Below, one piece after another: positions 24,859 to 33,509 of a DNA stretch of 64,000 nt. The DNA comes from Halomonas campaniensis (GTDB lineage: Bacteria > Pseudomonadota > Gammaproteobacteria > Pseudomonadales > Halomonadaceae): positions 109,176 to 173,175 of the forward strand of contig NZ_JACHZF010000006.1 of assembly GCF_014193375.1 (NCBI RefSeq), in the 5' to 3' direction. Made by a program: the position numbers and the translations under genes. Numbering within the stretch: the stretch's first letter is position 1; every line of letters begins with the position of its first letter. Under the pieces are notes generated by a model, which saw nothing but the letters and a program-made list of their open reading frames with translations, was not told where the DNA came from and did not search any database.

Positions 24859-26250
24859 ATGCCCGCCCATGCGAAGACCGCGACTCGCGCCGGGCCATCA
24901 CGCACCGACCGCGCCCTGTCGCGCCTGTGCCGCCATGACCTCGACGGCCCCCGCTATGTCACCTACCCGCGGGTGGCCTGCTTCGGCGACGGGCTCACGG
25001 CGGACGCCTTCGCCGCGGCCCTGGAGCGCAGCAACCACGGCGGACGCCCGCTGTCGCTGGACGTGCAGCTGCCCTTCTGCCGCCAGGCCTGCCGCTTCTG
25101 CGCCTGCCACAGCATCGCCTCCCGGGACAACCGCCAGGCCGAGCCCTACCTCTCCCGGCTCGACCGCGAGATGGTGCTGCTGACCCGCCACCTGGCGACC
25201 TCGCGGGAGGTCCAGCGGCTGCACTGGGGCGGCGGCGCGCCCACCTTCCTCTCCCTGAACCAGATGGGGGACCTGTTCGACCGCCTGGATGCCCGTTTCG
25301 GACTCTCGGGCTCACGCGAGCGCGACTACAGCATCGAGGTCGACCCGCGGGAGGCCGATGTCTTCACCCTCCGCCACCTGCAGGCGCTGGGCTTCAACCG
25401 GCTGAGCCTGGGCGTCCAGGAGCTCGACCTGCGGGTGCAGAAGGCGATCAACCGGATCCAGCCCCGGGTGCTCACCGAGTCGCTGGTCGACGAGGCCGAC
25501 CGCCTGGGGTTCCGCTCGCTGAACCTGGACCTGATCGTCGGCCTGCCCCTGCAGACCCGCGCGAGCTTCGCCGAGACCCTCGACCAGGTGATCGCGATGG
25601 CGCCGCCGCGGCTCTCGCTCTATCGCTATTCGCACCTCCCGGAACGCTACCGCCCCCAGCAGCAGATCCGCGCCGAGGACCTGCCGTCACGGCAGACGCA
25701 GCTGATGATCCTCCTCGACGCCCGGCAGCGGCTGGAGGCGGACGGCTATGTGGCCATCGGCATGGGCCAGTACGCCCGCCCCGGGGACAGCCTGGCCATC
25801 GCCCGGGCCAATGGCACCCTGAGGCGCGACCCGCTGGGCTACACCCCCCACGGCCCGGCGGACCACATCGGCCTGGGCGTGGCCGCCGTCAGCCAGCTGG
25901 AGGAGGTGCTGGCCCGCAACCCGGAGCGCCTGGCCGACTACGAGGCCGCCCTGGACGCGGGCCGGCTGCCCACCTCGCGGGGCATCCGCCTGACGGCCGA
26001 CGATCACCTGAGGGGCGACGCCATCGAGCGGCTGCTGTGCGGGATGGCGCTGGACCTCGAGGCCCTCTCCAGCGCTCACGGCGTCGACGCCGAGGCGAGC
26101 CTGGCCGATGCCCTGCAGCGCCTCGAGCCCCTGCGCCGGGACGGGCTGCTCGAACGCCACGGCAGCCGGCTGGTCGCCACCGCCGCCGGCGAGCTGCTGA
26201 TCCATCGGCTGGCCATGGCCTTCGACGCCTACCCCCCGCCGGACGCCTGA
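24859..26250 (+). CDS. hemN: oxygen-independent coproporphyrinogen III oxidase
   Basis: This 463-residue radical SAM enzyme oxidatively decarboxylates coproporphyrinogen III to protoporphyrinogen IX when oxygen is scarce. The cluster motif is C74xxxC78xxC81xC83 in LPFCRQACRFCACHS, the form specific for HemN. A GGGAPT loop follows and the HemN C-terminal domain is present. Supplies heme for cbb3. An Anr box and a -10 precede it. Several ATGs are near; the ATG at 24859 gives the typical length. Confidence 0.95.
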   Translation: MPAHAKTATRAGPSRTDRALSRLCRHDLDGPRYVTYPRVACFGDGLTADAFAAALERSNHGGRPLSLDVQLPFCRQACRFCACHSIASRDNRQAEPYLSRLDREMVLLTRHLATSREVQRLHWGGGAPTFLSLNQMGDLFDRLDARFGLSGSRERDYSIEVDPREADVFTLRHLQALGFNRLSLGVQELDLRVQKAINRIQPRVLTESLVDEADRLGFRSLNLDLIVGLPLQTRASFAETLDQVIAMAPPRLSLYRYSHLPERYRPQQQIRAEDLPSRQTQLMILLDARQRLEADGYVAIGMGQYARPGDSLAIARANGTLRRDPLGYTPHGPADHIGLGVAAVSQLEEVLARNPERLADYEAALDAGRLPTSRGIRLTADDHLRGDAIERLLCGMALDLEALSSAHGVDAEASLADALQRLEPLRRDGLLERHGSRLVATAAGELLIHRLAMAFDAYPPPDA

Positions 26251-26351
26251 CGCGCTGCCGGCCGGGGCAGCTACCTCCTTAGGGGTGGTTTGCCCTGACC
26301 GCAGTTTCCTCCATAATGACCGGCATGATCACGATCAAGGAGGAGTCGGCC

Positions 26352-27095
26352 ATGCCGGATACCCTGACCGGCCGGCGGCGTTCCCTGCTGCACGAGACCC
26401 GTTGCCAGACCTGCAGCCTGAGTTCGCTGTGCCTGCCGCTGGCGCTCGAGGTGCAGGACATGGACCAGTTCGACGCCATCATCCGCCGGCGTGCGCCGCT
26501 GAAGAAGGGCGAGACCCTGTTCCGCCAGGACAGCCCCTTCACCAGCGTCTTCGCGGTCCGTTCGGGCAGCCTCAAGCAGGTGACCACCGAGGGCAGCGGC
26601 GAGGACCAGCTCACCAACTTCTACCTGCCCAGCGAGCTGGTGGGGCTCGACGGCATCGACGAGGCGCGCTACCCCGGTACCGTGGTGGCCCTGGAGACCA
26701 CCACGGTCTGCGAGATCCCCTTCGACCGTCTCGACAGCCTCTCCGAGTCGCTGCCGGAGCTGCGCACCCAGCTCTACCGCAGCATGAGCAAGGAGCTGCG
26801 CGACGACCGCCGCATGATGCGGCTGCTATCGCGCAAGACCGCCGACCAGCGGCTGGCCAGCTTCTTCGCCGGCCTCTCCGACCGCTTCCGGCGCCGCGGC
26901 TACTCCCCCTACAGCTTCCGCCTCTCCATGTCCCGGGCCGATATCGGCAACTACCTGGGGCTCGCGGTCGAGACGGTCAGCCGTATCCTGGGCCGTTTCC
27001 AGAGCCAGGGCCTGGTCGCCGTCTCCGGCCGCGAGGTGCATATCCTCGACCTCGAGGCCCTGACCCAGGTCGCCGAGGAGGAAGGGGCGAAGTAG
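26352..27095 (+). CDS. anr: Fnr/Anr-type oxygen-sensing transcription factor
   Basis: This 247-residue Crp/Fnr regulator senses oxygen through a [4Fe-4S] cluster. The N-terminal ligands C18xxC21xxxxxC27 and the fourth cysteine in TTVCEIP are present. A cNMP-like fold, dimer helix and C-terminal helix-turn-helix follow, the last with ETVSRILGRFQ, whose recognition residues match Fnr. I chose the ATG at 26352 because AAGGAGG precedes it; an ATG at 26316 would add 12 residues and lacks a site. Last gene of the cbb3 locus, converging on ttcA. Confidence 0.95.
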   Translation: MPDTLTGRRRSLLHETRCQTCSLSSLCLPLALEVQDMDQFDAIIRRRAPLKKGETLFRQDSPFTSVFAVRSGSLKQVTTEGSGEDQLTNFYLPSELVGLDGIDEARYPGTVVALETTTVCEIPFDRLDSLSESLPELRTQLYRSMSKELRDDRRMMRLLSRKTADQRLASFFAGLSDRFRRRGYSPYSFRLSMSRADIGNYLGLAVETVSRILGRFQSQGLVAVSGREVHILDLEALTQVAEEEGAK

Positions 27096-27113
27096 CGCCG
27101 GGCGCTCGGCGCT
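27094..27113. terminator. short hairpin between convergent anr and ttcA
   Basis: AGCGCC/GGCGCT with an eight-base loop spans both stop codons. It has no T tract and is a weak bidirectional terminator candidate. Confidence 0.4.
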
Positions 27114-28039
27114 TATCGCTCGTTCAGAATATCGATGCGGTTGGCCAGCAACTGCTGCTGCTTCTCCTCCAGCCCGGCGAAGTCGAAGAGCTCACGGTCG
27201 GCCAGCTGCGACGGCGCCACGTTGGTCACTGCCTTGAACATGCTCTCCAGGCGCCCGGGGTGTTTCTTCTCCCACTCGGCAAGCATCTCCTTGACCACCT
27301 GGCGCTGCAGGTTGGGCTGGGAGCCGCACAGGTTGCAGGGGATGATCGGGAATTCCATCAGCCGCGCGTACTCGGCGATGTCCGCCTCCCGGCAGTAGGC
27401 CAGCGGCCGGATCAGGATGTTCCTGCCATCGTCGGAGAGCAGCTTGGGGGGCATCGCCTTGAGGCTGCCGCCAAAGAAGAGGTTGAGGAACAGCGTCTCG
27501 AGGATGTCCTCGCGATGGTGCCCCAGGGCGACCTTGGTGGCGCCGATCTCCTCGGCGAAGCCATAGAGGGAGCCGCGACGCAGCCGCGAGCAGAGCGCAC
27601 AGGTGGTCTTGCCCTCGGGCGTCTTCTCCTTGACCACCGAGTAGGTGTCGCGCTCGAGGATGTGGTACTCCACGCCGATCGACGCGAGGTACTCGGGCAG
27701 CACGTGCTCGGGGAAGCCGGGCTGCTTCTGGTCGAGGTTGACCGCCACCAGCGAGAAGTCGATCGGCGCATTGCGCTGCAGGCTGCGCAGGATCGACAGC
27801 AGGGTGTAGCTGTCCTTGCCCCCCGACAGGCAGACCATCACGCGGTCGCCCTCGTGGATCATCCCGTAGTCGATGATCGCGTTGCCGACCTGACGCCGCA
27901 GACGCTTCTGGAGCTTGTTGAACTCGCGCTTGCCGCGGGCATCCAGGGCCTCGAGGGTCGACGGGGCCGGTTCGGCCGGCGAGGCGTCCCGGGAAGGGGA
28001 GCCCAAGGTGGGGGGATCGAAGATCACGGCGTCTTGCAT
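27113..28039 (-). CDS. ttcA: tRNA 2-thiocytidine(32) synthetase TtcA
   Basis: This 308-residue ATP-dependent enzyme thiolates C32 of certain tRNAs. It has the PP-loop SGGKDS at 72-77 and the two CxxC pairs C147/C150 and C235/C238 that hold the iron-sulfur cluster. The ATG at 28039 gives the family length; no good Shine-Dalgarno is visible. An in-frame ATG at 28084 would add 15 residues. In pseudomonads ttcA also lies close to anr. Confidence 0.95.
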   Translation of the reverse strand: MQDAVIFDPPTLGSPSRDASPAEPAPSTLEALDARGKREFNKLQKRLRRQVGNAIIDYGMIHEGDRVMVCLSGGKDSYTLLSILRSLQRNAPIDFSLVAVNLDQKQPGFPEHVLPEYLASIGVEYHILERDTYSVVKEKTPEGKTTCALCSRLRRGSLYGFAEEIGATKVALGHHREDILETLFLNLFFGGSLKAMPPKLLSDDGRNILIRPLAYCREADIAEYARLMEFPIIPCNLCGSQPNLQRQVVKEMLAEWEKKHPGRLESMFKAVTNVAPSQLADRELFDFAGLEEKQQQLLANRIDILNER

Positions 28040-28134
28040 GGTCGTAGGCGCTGCCAGAGCGGACGGAAATTGACGGGCGCCCATCCTACCACCGCCGCCG
28101 GCACGAGGCGACGCCCTCCCCTCCCGGCCTGGCG

Positions 28135-28761
28135 TCAGGAGAACAGGCCGGCCGGTTGCGTCGCGCGATCCAGCCTCAGGTACATCAGCGCCGTGGTCAC
28201 CGCATCGCCCAGCGCCGTATGGCGTCCCATGACCGGCACCCCCAGCAGCTCGGCCACCCGCTCGAAGCGCGGCAGCGCATCGACCTCGGGATGGTGGCGA
28301 CGCAGCCGGCGGGCGTAGCTCTGGGCCACGTCGATGGTGGCATTGGGCAGGTCGAAGCCGAAGCGCGGCCGAAGCTCGCGGTTGAGGATGGCCAGGTCGA
28401 AGTCCAGGCACCACCCCACGATGGGCCGGTTGCCGACGAAGTCGAGCAGGCGGGCCAGGGCGACCTCCATCTGCTCGCCGCCGTCCAGGTCGATGCCGCG
28501 CAGGCCATGGATGCGGATCGAGTCGCCGGAGAGGCTGGCGGGGCGCGCCAGGCGCAGGTCCAGGGAGTCGCTGGTCAGTACCCGGTCGCCGCGCACCTTC
28601 ACCGCTGCAATCGAGACCAGCTCCGCGGTGCGGGTATCCAGCCCGGTGGTCTCGGTGTCGATCACCACCATCTCGTCACCGGTGTAGGGGTGGAACAGCC
28701 AGGCGTAGTCACCGTTGGCGTGTCGTCGACGGTCGGCGGCGCGCCGCAGGACCTTGATCAT
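28135..28761 (-). CDS. DEDDh 3'-5' exonuclease (DNA polymerase III epsilon-like)
   Basis: 208 residues. Exonuclease motif I DTETTG is at 35-40, motif II has WCLDFDLA near 115, and motif [12 protein letters not shown] lies near 180, making a complete DEDDh site. It is not dnaQ itself, which is longer at the C-terminus and carries a polymerase-binding tail. It starts 56 bp after the DUF294 gene and is probably co-transcribed. The same gene pair occurs beside acetate permease genes in related bacteria, with unknown role. An AAGGAG site precedes the ATG. Confidence 0.9.
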   Translation of the reverse strand: MIKVLRRAADRRRHANGDYAWLFHPYTGDEMVVIDTETTGLDTRTAELVSIAAVKVRGDRVLTSDSLDLRLARPASLSGDSIRIHGLRGIDLDGGEQMEVALARLLDFVGNRPIVGWCLDFDLAILNRELRPRFGFDLPNATIDVAQSYARRLRRHHPEVDALPRFERVAELLGVPVMGRHTALGDAVTTALMYLRLDRATQPAGLFS

Positions 28762-28816
28762 GACGGGGTCTCCTTGAGTCGTTGTCGTTGTCGTTCCTTC
28801 GGACGTCGCCTCGGCG

Positions 28817-30637
28817 TCACGAATACTCCAGATGGAAACGGTGGGAGAGGCGCTGCTTGAAGTCCTTGACGATGTGCAGCGCCTCGCGCAGCAGGTCGCG
28901 CTCCAGGGACGAGAGCTCCTGGACCACCACCCGATCGGGCTTGCGGCTCGCCGCCTCGCCGTCCAGCCCCGCCAGCTGCTGCTTGAGGCGCAGCTCGGTG
29001 AACAGCGACAGGGCCTCGCCGAGGTCCTCGGCGAAGCTCGCCTCGAGCCTGCCATCCGCCGCCAGGGCATCCAGGCGCTCCAGGGTCGAGGTCGGCCGGA
29101 TACGCCGTTCCAGCGCCATGGTCCGCACCCCGTGGACGATCGGGAAGATGCCGCCCTTCTTGATGTCGATGCCGTGCTGCGGCTTCTTCAGGGAGCCGAA
29201 CAGGGTCAGCGGGGTCGAGAAGCGCAGGGCGGTGCGGGCGAAGTAGGAGAGCAGCAGCTCGTCACGGGAGCAGCGTTCGAAGAGCTCCTCGCGCACCCGG
29301 TCGAGCAGGGCCGGGTTGCCGGCCACCGCATGGGAGTCGAGCATGATGGCCAGCTTCATCAGGCTGTCGCCATCCCGCTTGCCGGCCCAGCTGGCGATGC
29401 GCGCCCGCCATTGGCTCTCGGTGCCCACCCACTCGGGGTTGGAGACCATGATGTTGCCGGGACAGGGCGGGTAGCCGAGCTCGATGAGGGTCTCGGTCAG
29501 GCGCTGCATCTGCTCGCCACAGTCGGGCCAGTCCAGGTCGTCGGCGAGGATCAGGCCGTTGTCCTGGTCGGTCTTGAGGATCTGCTCGCCGCGCCCCTCG
29601 CTGCCCATCACCATCAGGCAGCTGTCGCGGTGGTAGTGCTCGTCGATCAAGAAGCCCCAGGCCTTGTTCATGATGCGGCCGTTGAGGGCGGCCAGCAGCC
29701 CCATGGCGAAGCGCAGCTTGACGCCCTGGGCCATCAGCGCCTTGACCAGCTCCGGGGTGCGGCGGCTGGCCGCCGCCAGCGCCTCGAGGCTGTTGGCCTG
29801 CTCGACCTGCAGGCTGACCACGTAGCTGCGGCTGGAGAAGTAGCTGAGCACGTCGGTGAGCTCCACCACCCCGACGGGGCGGCGCTGCTCGATCACCACC
29901 ACCCGCTCGACCTTGTGGCGGGTCATGATGACCAGCGCCTCGAAGAGGTACTGGCCGGGGGAGACGGTGATCAGCTCGGCGCTGCCGATCCCCGCCAGGG
30001 GGCTGTCTCGCCCGCGCTCCTCGAGCACCAGGGCATTGAGCAGGTCGGTCTTGGTCACCATGCCGGGGCCGGACTCGCCCTCCACCAGCAGGCTGTCGGC
30101 ATGGCGCTCGTTGATGGTGGCCACGGCCTCGCCGATGGTCGTGGCCGCGGGCACCAGCAGCGGCTCCCGCATGCACTCGTCGACCCGGGCCAGCATGAAG
30201 CCTGCCATGGTCACCCCACCCTCGGCACGCTGTTCGGTCAGCAGGCGCGCCTTGTGGGTCAGGGTCTGGCGGAAGAACTCGGCGAACGGGGGATAGTCGT
30301 CGCACAGCGCCAGGAACAGCGCCTTGGGCAGCAGGTAGCAGAGGCTCTCCTGCTCGGCGCGGAAGCGGTAGCGGCTCTTGCCGTTGAGGATGCTGATGGC
30401 GCCGAACAGGTCGCCCCGGGTGTAGTGGCCGATGCGCTGGCGAGCGGCCGGCAGGGTGGTATCCAGCTCGGCGACCTCACCCTTGTGGATGAGGAACACA
30501 TACTCGCCTGGCTGGCCGGTCTCCAGGATGATCTCGTCGCGATCGAAATAGGCCAGGTCGATGCCGCTGCGCACCCGCTCCCTGCCCTCGTCATCGAGGA
30601 AGGTGAACGGCGGTTGGGAGAGATCGACCTCGACCAT
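28817..30637 (-). CDS. cNMP-binding/CBS/DUF294 putative nucleotidyltransferase
   Basis: 606 residues with four modules: a cyclic-nucleotide-binding-like domain (about 15-135), two CBS domains (about 150-208 and 215-270), a DUF294 nucleotidyltransferase-like domain with GSEGRGEQ at 345-352 and D357/D359, and a DUF294 C-terminal helical domain. The GSxxRxEQ-D-D pattern resembles the GlnD nucleotidyltransferase active site, so it may modify a protein in response to a nucleotide ligand; no target is known. It is divergent from the DUF485-symporter operon and shares its regulatory region. GGAGG precedes the start. Confidence 0.88.
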   Translation of the reverse strand: MVEVDLSQPPFTFLDDEGRERVRSGIDLAYFDRDEIILETGQPGEYVFLIHKGEVAELDTTLPAARQRIGHYTRGDLFGAISILNGKSRYRFRAEQESLCYLLPKALFLALCDDYPPFAEFFRQTLTHKARLLTEQRAEGGVTMAGFMLARVDECMREPLLVPAATTIGEAVATINERHADSLLVEGESGPGMVTKTDLLNALVLEERGRDSPLAGIGSAELITVSPGQYLFEALVIMTRHKVERVVVIEQRRPVGVVELTDVLSYFSSRSYVVSLQVEQANSLEALAAASRRTPELVKALMAQGVKLRFAMGLLAALNGRIMNKAWGFLIDEHYHRDSCLMVMGSEGRGEQILKTDQDNGLILADDLDWPDCGEQMQRLTETLIELGYPPCPGNIMVSNPEWVGTESQWRARIASWAGKRDGDSLMKLAIMLDSHAVAGNPALLDRVREELFERCSRDELLLSYFARTALRFSTPLTLFGSLKKPQHGIDIKKGGIFPIVHGVRTMALERRIRPTSTLERLDALAADGRLEASFAEDLGEALSLFTELRLKQQLAGLDGEAASRKPDRVVVQELSSLERDLLREALHIVKDFKQRLSHRFHLEYS

Positions 30638-30885
30638 GTGACTGCCCTCCGTGGGCGGCCGGCGTTGCCTCCCGGCTTTGCACTACCTCGGCTGCCGATG
30701 CCGGACGCCTCCGGTCGGGAGCGGGCGGGAAGCGACAGGGGAAGGCAAGGTGCTTCGGGAGCGGCACAGCGGCTGCCGCAGCGTTATTGTTGATGTGTTG
30801 AGGCGAAACGTCATTGATCCGACATCACGACCGGCCTTCGGTCGTCTCCTGGCAGGATAGCAACAACGCCTTTCTCCCCAAAAGC

Positions 30886-30984
30886 TAGACGATCGTCTCC
30901 CCCTCCACACCGTTAGACCATGGTCCAACCCGGCCATCACCTAGACGAACGTCCTATGGGCAGCGGCCTATACCATCGTCCTAG
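30886..30984. promoter_or_regulatory. array of four phased operator dyads
   Basis: Four sites share TAGAC-N4-GTCTA: 30886-30899 (TAGAC GATC GTCTC), 30914-30927 (TAGAC CATG GTCCA), 30942-30955 (TAGAC GAAC GTCCT) and 30969-30982 (TATAC CATC GTCCT). Their centres are 28, 28 and 27 bp apart. The last site lies about 40 bp upstream of the start predicted from the -10 at 31003. The nearest candidate regulator is the LuxR-type CrbR homologue at 38166-38828. Confidence 0.7.
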
Positions 30985-31002
30985 TCGGCCTCCACGGGCG
31001 TC

Positions 31003-31008
31003 TGTAAT
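31003..31008 (+). promoter_or_regulatory. -10 element of the DUF485-symporter operon
   Basis: TGTAAT matches the -10 consensus at 5 of 6 positions. The corresponding -35 position (30980-30985) has no consensus and overlaps the fourth dyad, as expected for an activator-dependent promoter. It would give a leader of about 340 nt. Confidence 0.5.
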
Positions 31009-31352
31009 TCGGCAGAAACAATCCCCCTTTCCATTGATTCAAAAGGATTTTAACGAAATCGTCTAAATCGCTTTTCTCTCATGATACGAAAGTCTGGGAT
31101 TTATTTTCGGCAGTCATTGCCCACTATTCACCGTGCATCATGCAGGGCAATCGCACGACAACAATGCTATCCGATGGCCGGCCGGCAGCGGCATGACACT
31201 GGCCCTCCGGCCACGATGACTCTCCCTCGCCGGGGAGCATCGCCCGACAGGTACCGGCGGCTGCCGTCACTGTCGACGTGCGATTGCCCTGCTGGGCCAC
31301 CTCAACCGACCGCGCAAGTTCCCTATCTCAAGAACAAGTGGAGAACACGACA

Positions 31353-31613
31353 ATGGCAGAAGAGAAAATCGACTCCGCCGACTACTGGAAGGCGAACGTC
31401 CGCCTGATAACGGGCTGTCTGATCGTCTGGGCCTTCGTCTCGTACGGATGCGCCATCCTGTTCCGGCCGCTGCTGTCCGGCATTCCGGTCGGGGGCACCG
31501 ACCTGGGCTTCTGGTTCGCCCAGCAGGGCTCCATCCTGACCTTCATCGGCCTGATCTTCTTCTACGCCTGGAAGATGAACAAGCTGGATCAGAAATTCGG
31601 TCTGGGGGAGTAA
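31353..31613 (+). CDS. DUF485 family membrane protein
   Basis: 86 residues with two transmembrane helices (about 20-40 and 58-76). Small DUF485 proteins are encoded directly ahead of acetate-type SLC5 symporters (yjcH-actP in E. coli) and are probably accessory subunits. The ATG at 31353 has GGAG upstream; the symporter gene follows after six bases. Confidence 0.92.
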   Translation: MAEEKIDSADYWKANVRLITGCLIVWAFVSYGCAILFRPLLSGIPVGGTDLGFWFAQQGSILTFIGLIFFYAWKMNKLDQKFGLGE

Positions 31614-31619
31614 GCCAGC

Positions 31620-33416
31620 ATGAGTCAATTTGCCATCAACCTGCTGTTCGTGGGCGCCTCCTTTGCGCTCTACATCGGCATCGCGATCTGGGCCCGAGCG
31701 GGCTCGACCAAGGACTTCTACGTGGCCGGTGGCGGCGTCCACCCGGTGACCAACGGCATGGCCACCGCCGCCGACTGGATGTCCGCGGCCTCCTTCATCT
31801 CCATGGCGGGCCTGCTCGCCTCCGGGGGCTATGCCAACTCCACCTTCCTGATGGGCTGGACCGGCGGCTACGTGATCCTGGCCATGCTGCTGGCCCCCTA
31901 CCTGCGCAAGTTCGGCAAGTTCACGGTGCCCGACTTCATCGGTGACCGCTTCTACAGCAAGGCGGCACGCCTGGTGGCCGTCATCTGCCTGATCGTGGCC
32001 TCCGTGACCTACGTCATCGGCCAGATGACCGGCGCCGGCGTGGCCTTCTCGCGCTTCCTCGAGGTCTCCAACACCTGGGGCATCTGGATCGCGGCCTTCA
32101 TCGTCTTCCTCTATGCGGTATTCGGCGGCATGAAGGGCATCACCTACACCCAGGTGGCCCAGTACATCGTGCTGATCATCGCCTACACCATCCCGGCGGT
32201 GTTCATCGCCATGCAGCTGACCGGCAACCCGATCCCGATGTTCGGCATGTTCAGCACCCACTCCGAGTCCGGCCTGCCGCTGCTGGCCAAGCTCGACGAG
32301 GTGGTCAGTGCCCTGGGCTTCCGGGACTACACCGCCGACGTGGACAACAAGCTCAACATGGTGCTGTTCACCCTGTCGCTGATGGTCGGTACCGCGGGCC
32401 TGCCCCACGTCATCATCCGCTTCTTCACCGTGCCGAAGGTGGCCGACGCACGCTGGTCCGCCGGCTGGGCCCTGGTGTTCATCGCCCTGCTCTACCTGAC
32501 CGCACCGGCCGTGGGCTCCATGGCACGCCTCAACCTGATGACCACCGTCTATCCGGAGATGTCCGGCCAGGTCGAGGACTACGAGGCGGCTGCGGGTGAA
32601 GCGATCCTCTACGAGGAGCGGCCTGACTGGGTGCGCACCTGGGAGGAGACCGGCCTGATCACCTTCAACGATCTCAACAACGACGGCCGCATCCAGTTCT
32701 ACAACGATGCCAACCCGGACTTCGCCGAGGTAGCCGAGGCACGCGGCTGGGAAGGCAGCGAGCTCTCCGTCAACAACGACATCCTGGTACTGGCCAACCC
32801 CGAGATCGCCAACCTGCCGGGCTGGGTCATCGGCCTGATCGCCGCCGGCGGCATCGCGGCTGCCCTCTCTACCGCGGCGGGCCTGCTGCTGGCCATCTCC
32901 TCGGCCATCAGCCACGACCTGATCAAGACCATGATCAACCCCAACATCACCGAGAAGGGAGAGATGCTGGCGGCGCGGATCTCCATGGCGGGCGCCATCC
33001 TGCTGGCCACCTACCTGGGCCTCAACCCGCCGGGCTTCGCCGCCCAGACGGTGGCCCTGGCCTTCGGTATCGCCGGCGCCTCGCTGTTCCCGGCGCTGAT
33101 GATGGGGATCTTCTCCAAGCGGGTGAACAACAAGGGCGCCGTCGCCGGCATGCTGACCGGTCTGATCGCCACCCTGCTCTACATCTTCACCTACCTGGGC
33201 TGGTTCTTCGTGCCGGGCACCAACATGCTGCCCAACACCCCGGACAACTGGATCCTGGGCATCTCCCCGCTGTCGTTCGGTGCGGTGGGCGCGATCTTCA
33301 ACTTCACGGTCGCCTTCGCCGTCTCCAGCATGACCGAGGAGCCCCCGCAGGAGATCCAGGACCTGGTGGAGAGCGTCCGCTATCCCAAGGGTGCTGGCAC
33401 TGCCGTCGACCACTGA
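31620..33416 (+). CDS. sodium:solute symporter, VC_2705 subfamily (acetate-type)
   Basis: This 598-residue SLC5-family symporter has about 13 transmembrane helices and would take up acetate or another short carboxylate with sodium. It begins with a typical SSS helix and the DFYVAGGGVHPVTNGMA loop. The VC_2705 subfamily is distinguished by a large soluble insertion, here about residues 310-390. That insertion contains an EF-hand-like loop DLNNDGRI near 351-358. Its neighbours (DUF485, CrbS, CrbR, acs) support acetate. It is longer than E. coli ActP (549) because of the insertion. Confidence 0.92.
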   Translation: MSQFAINLLFVGASFALYIGIAIWARAGSTKDFYVAGGGVHPVTNGMATAADWMSAASFISMAGLLASGGYANSTFLMGWTGGYVILAMLLAPYLRKFGKFTVPDFIGDRFYSKAARLVAVICLIVASVTYVIGQMTGAGVAFSRFLEVSNTWGIWIAAFIVFLYAVFGGMKGITYTQVAQYIVLIIAYTIPAVFIAMQLTGNPIPMFGMFSTHSESGLPLLAKLDEVVSALGFRDYTADVDNKLNMVLFTLSLMVGTAGLPHVIIRFFTVPKVADARWSAGWALVFIALLYLTAPAVGSMARLNLMTTVYPEMSGQVEDYEAAAGEAILYEERPDWVRTWEETGLITFNDLNNDGRIQFYNDANPDFAEVAEARGWEGSELSVNNDILVLANPEIANLPGWVIGLIAAGGIAAALSTAAGLLLAISSAISHDLIKTMINPNITEKGEMLAARISMAGAILLATYLGLNPPGFAAQTVALAFGIAGASLFPALMMGIFSKRVNNKGAVAGMLTGLIATLLYIFTYLGWFFVPGTNMLPNTPDNWILGISPLSFGAVGAIFNFTVAFAVSSMTEEPPQEIQDLVESVRYPKGAGTAVDH

Positions 33417-33429
33417 GCCATAATGGCCC

Positions 33430-33490
33430 CTGGCCCGGCATGCCGGGCCAGTCAACCCTTACCGATCGGGCTTCCCCAGGGAAGCCCGAT
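33430..33490 (+). terminator. tandem hairpins after the symporter gene
   Basis: A perfect 22-bp palindrome (33430-33451) is followed by a 12-bp stem with a two-base top (33465-33476 with 33479-33490) and TGCTTT. The second is the likelier terminator. Confidence 0.65.
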
Positions 33491-33509
33491 TGCTTTCAGG
33501 AACAGACCT

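Larger units (their letters stand above)
30638..31352. promoter_or_regulatory. 715-bp divergent regulatory region of the acetate cluster
   Basis: No convincing gene is present. From left to right it holds a hairpin (30827-30845, ACGACCG/CGGTCGT), the four-copy dyad array (30886-30984), a -10 TGTAAT (31003-31008), a TAACGAAATCGTCTAA stretch in the only AT-rich part (31030-31075), and about 280 bp of leader before the DUF485 gene. The last 120 bp are GC-rich without a clear structure. Confidence 0.7.

Noticed and set aside
31081..31407. 108-codon open frame upstream of the DUF485 gene
   Set aside because: No ribosome-binding site or coding bias, and it overlaps the DUF485 start in another frame.
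31323..33455. 710-codon open frame antisense to the symporter
   Set aside because: Gly/His/Asp-rich product without any recognisable domain; the sense gene is certain.
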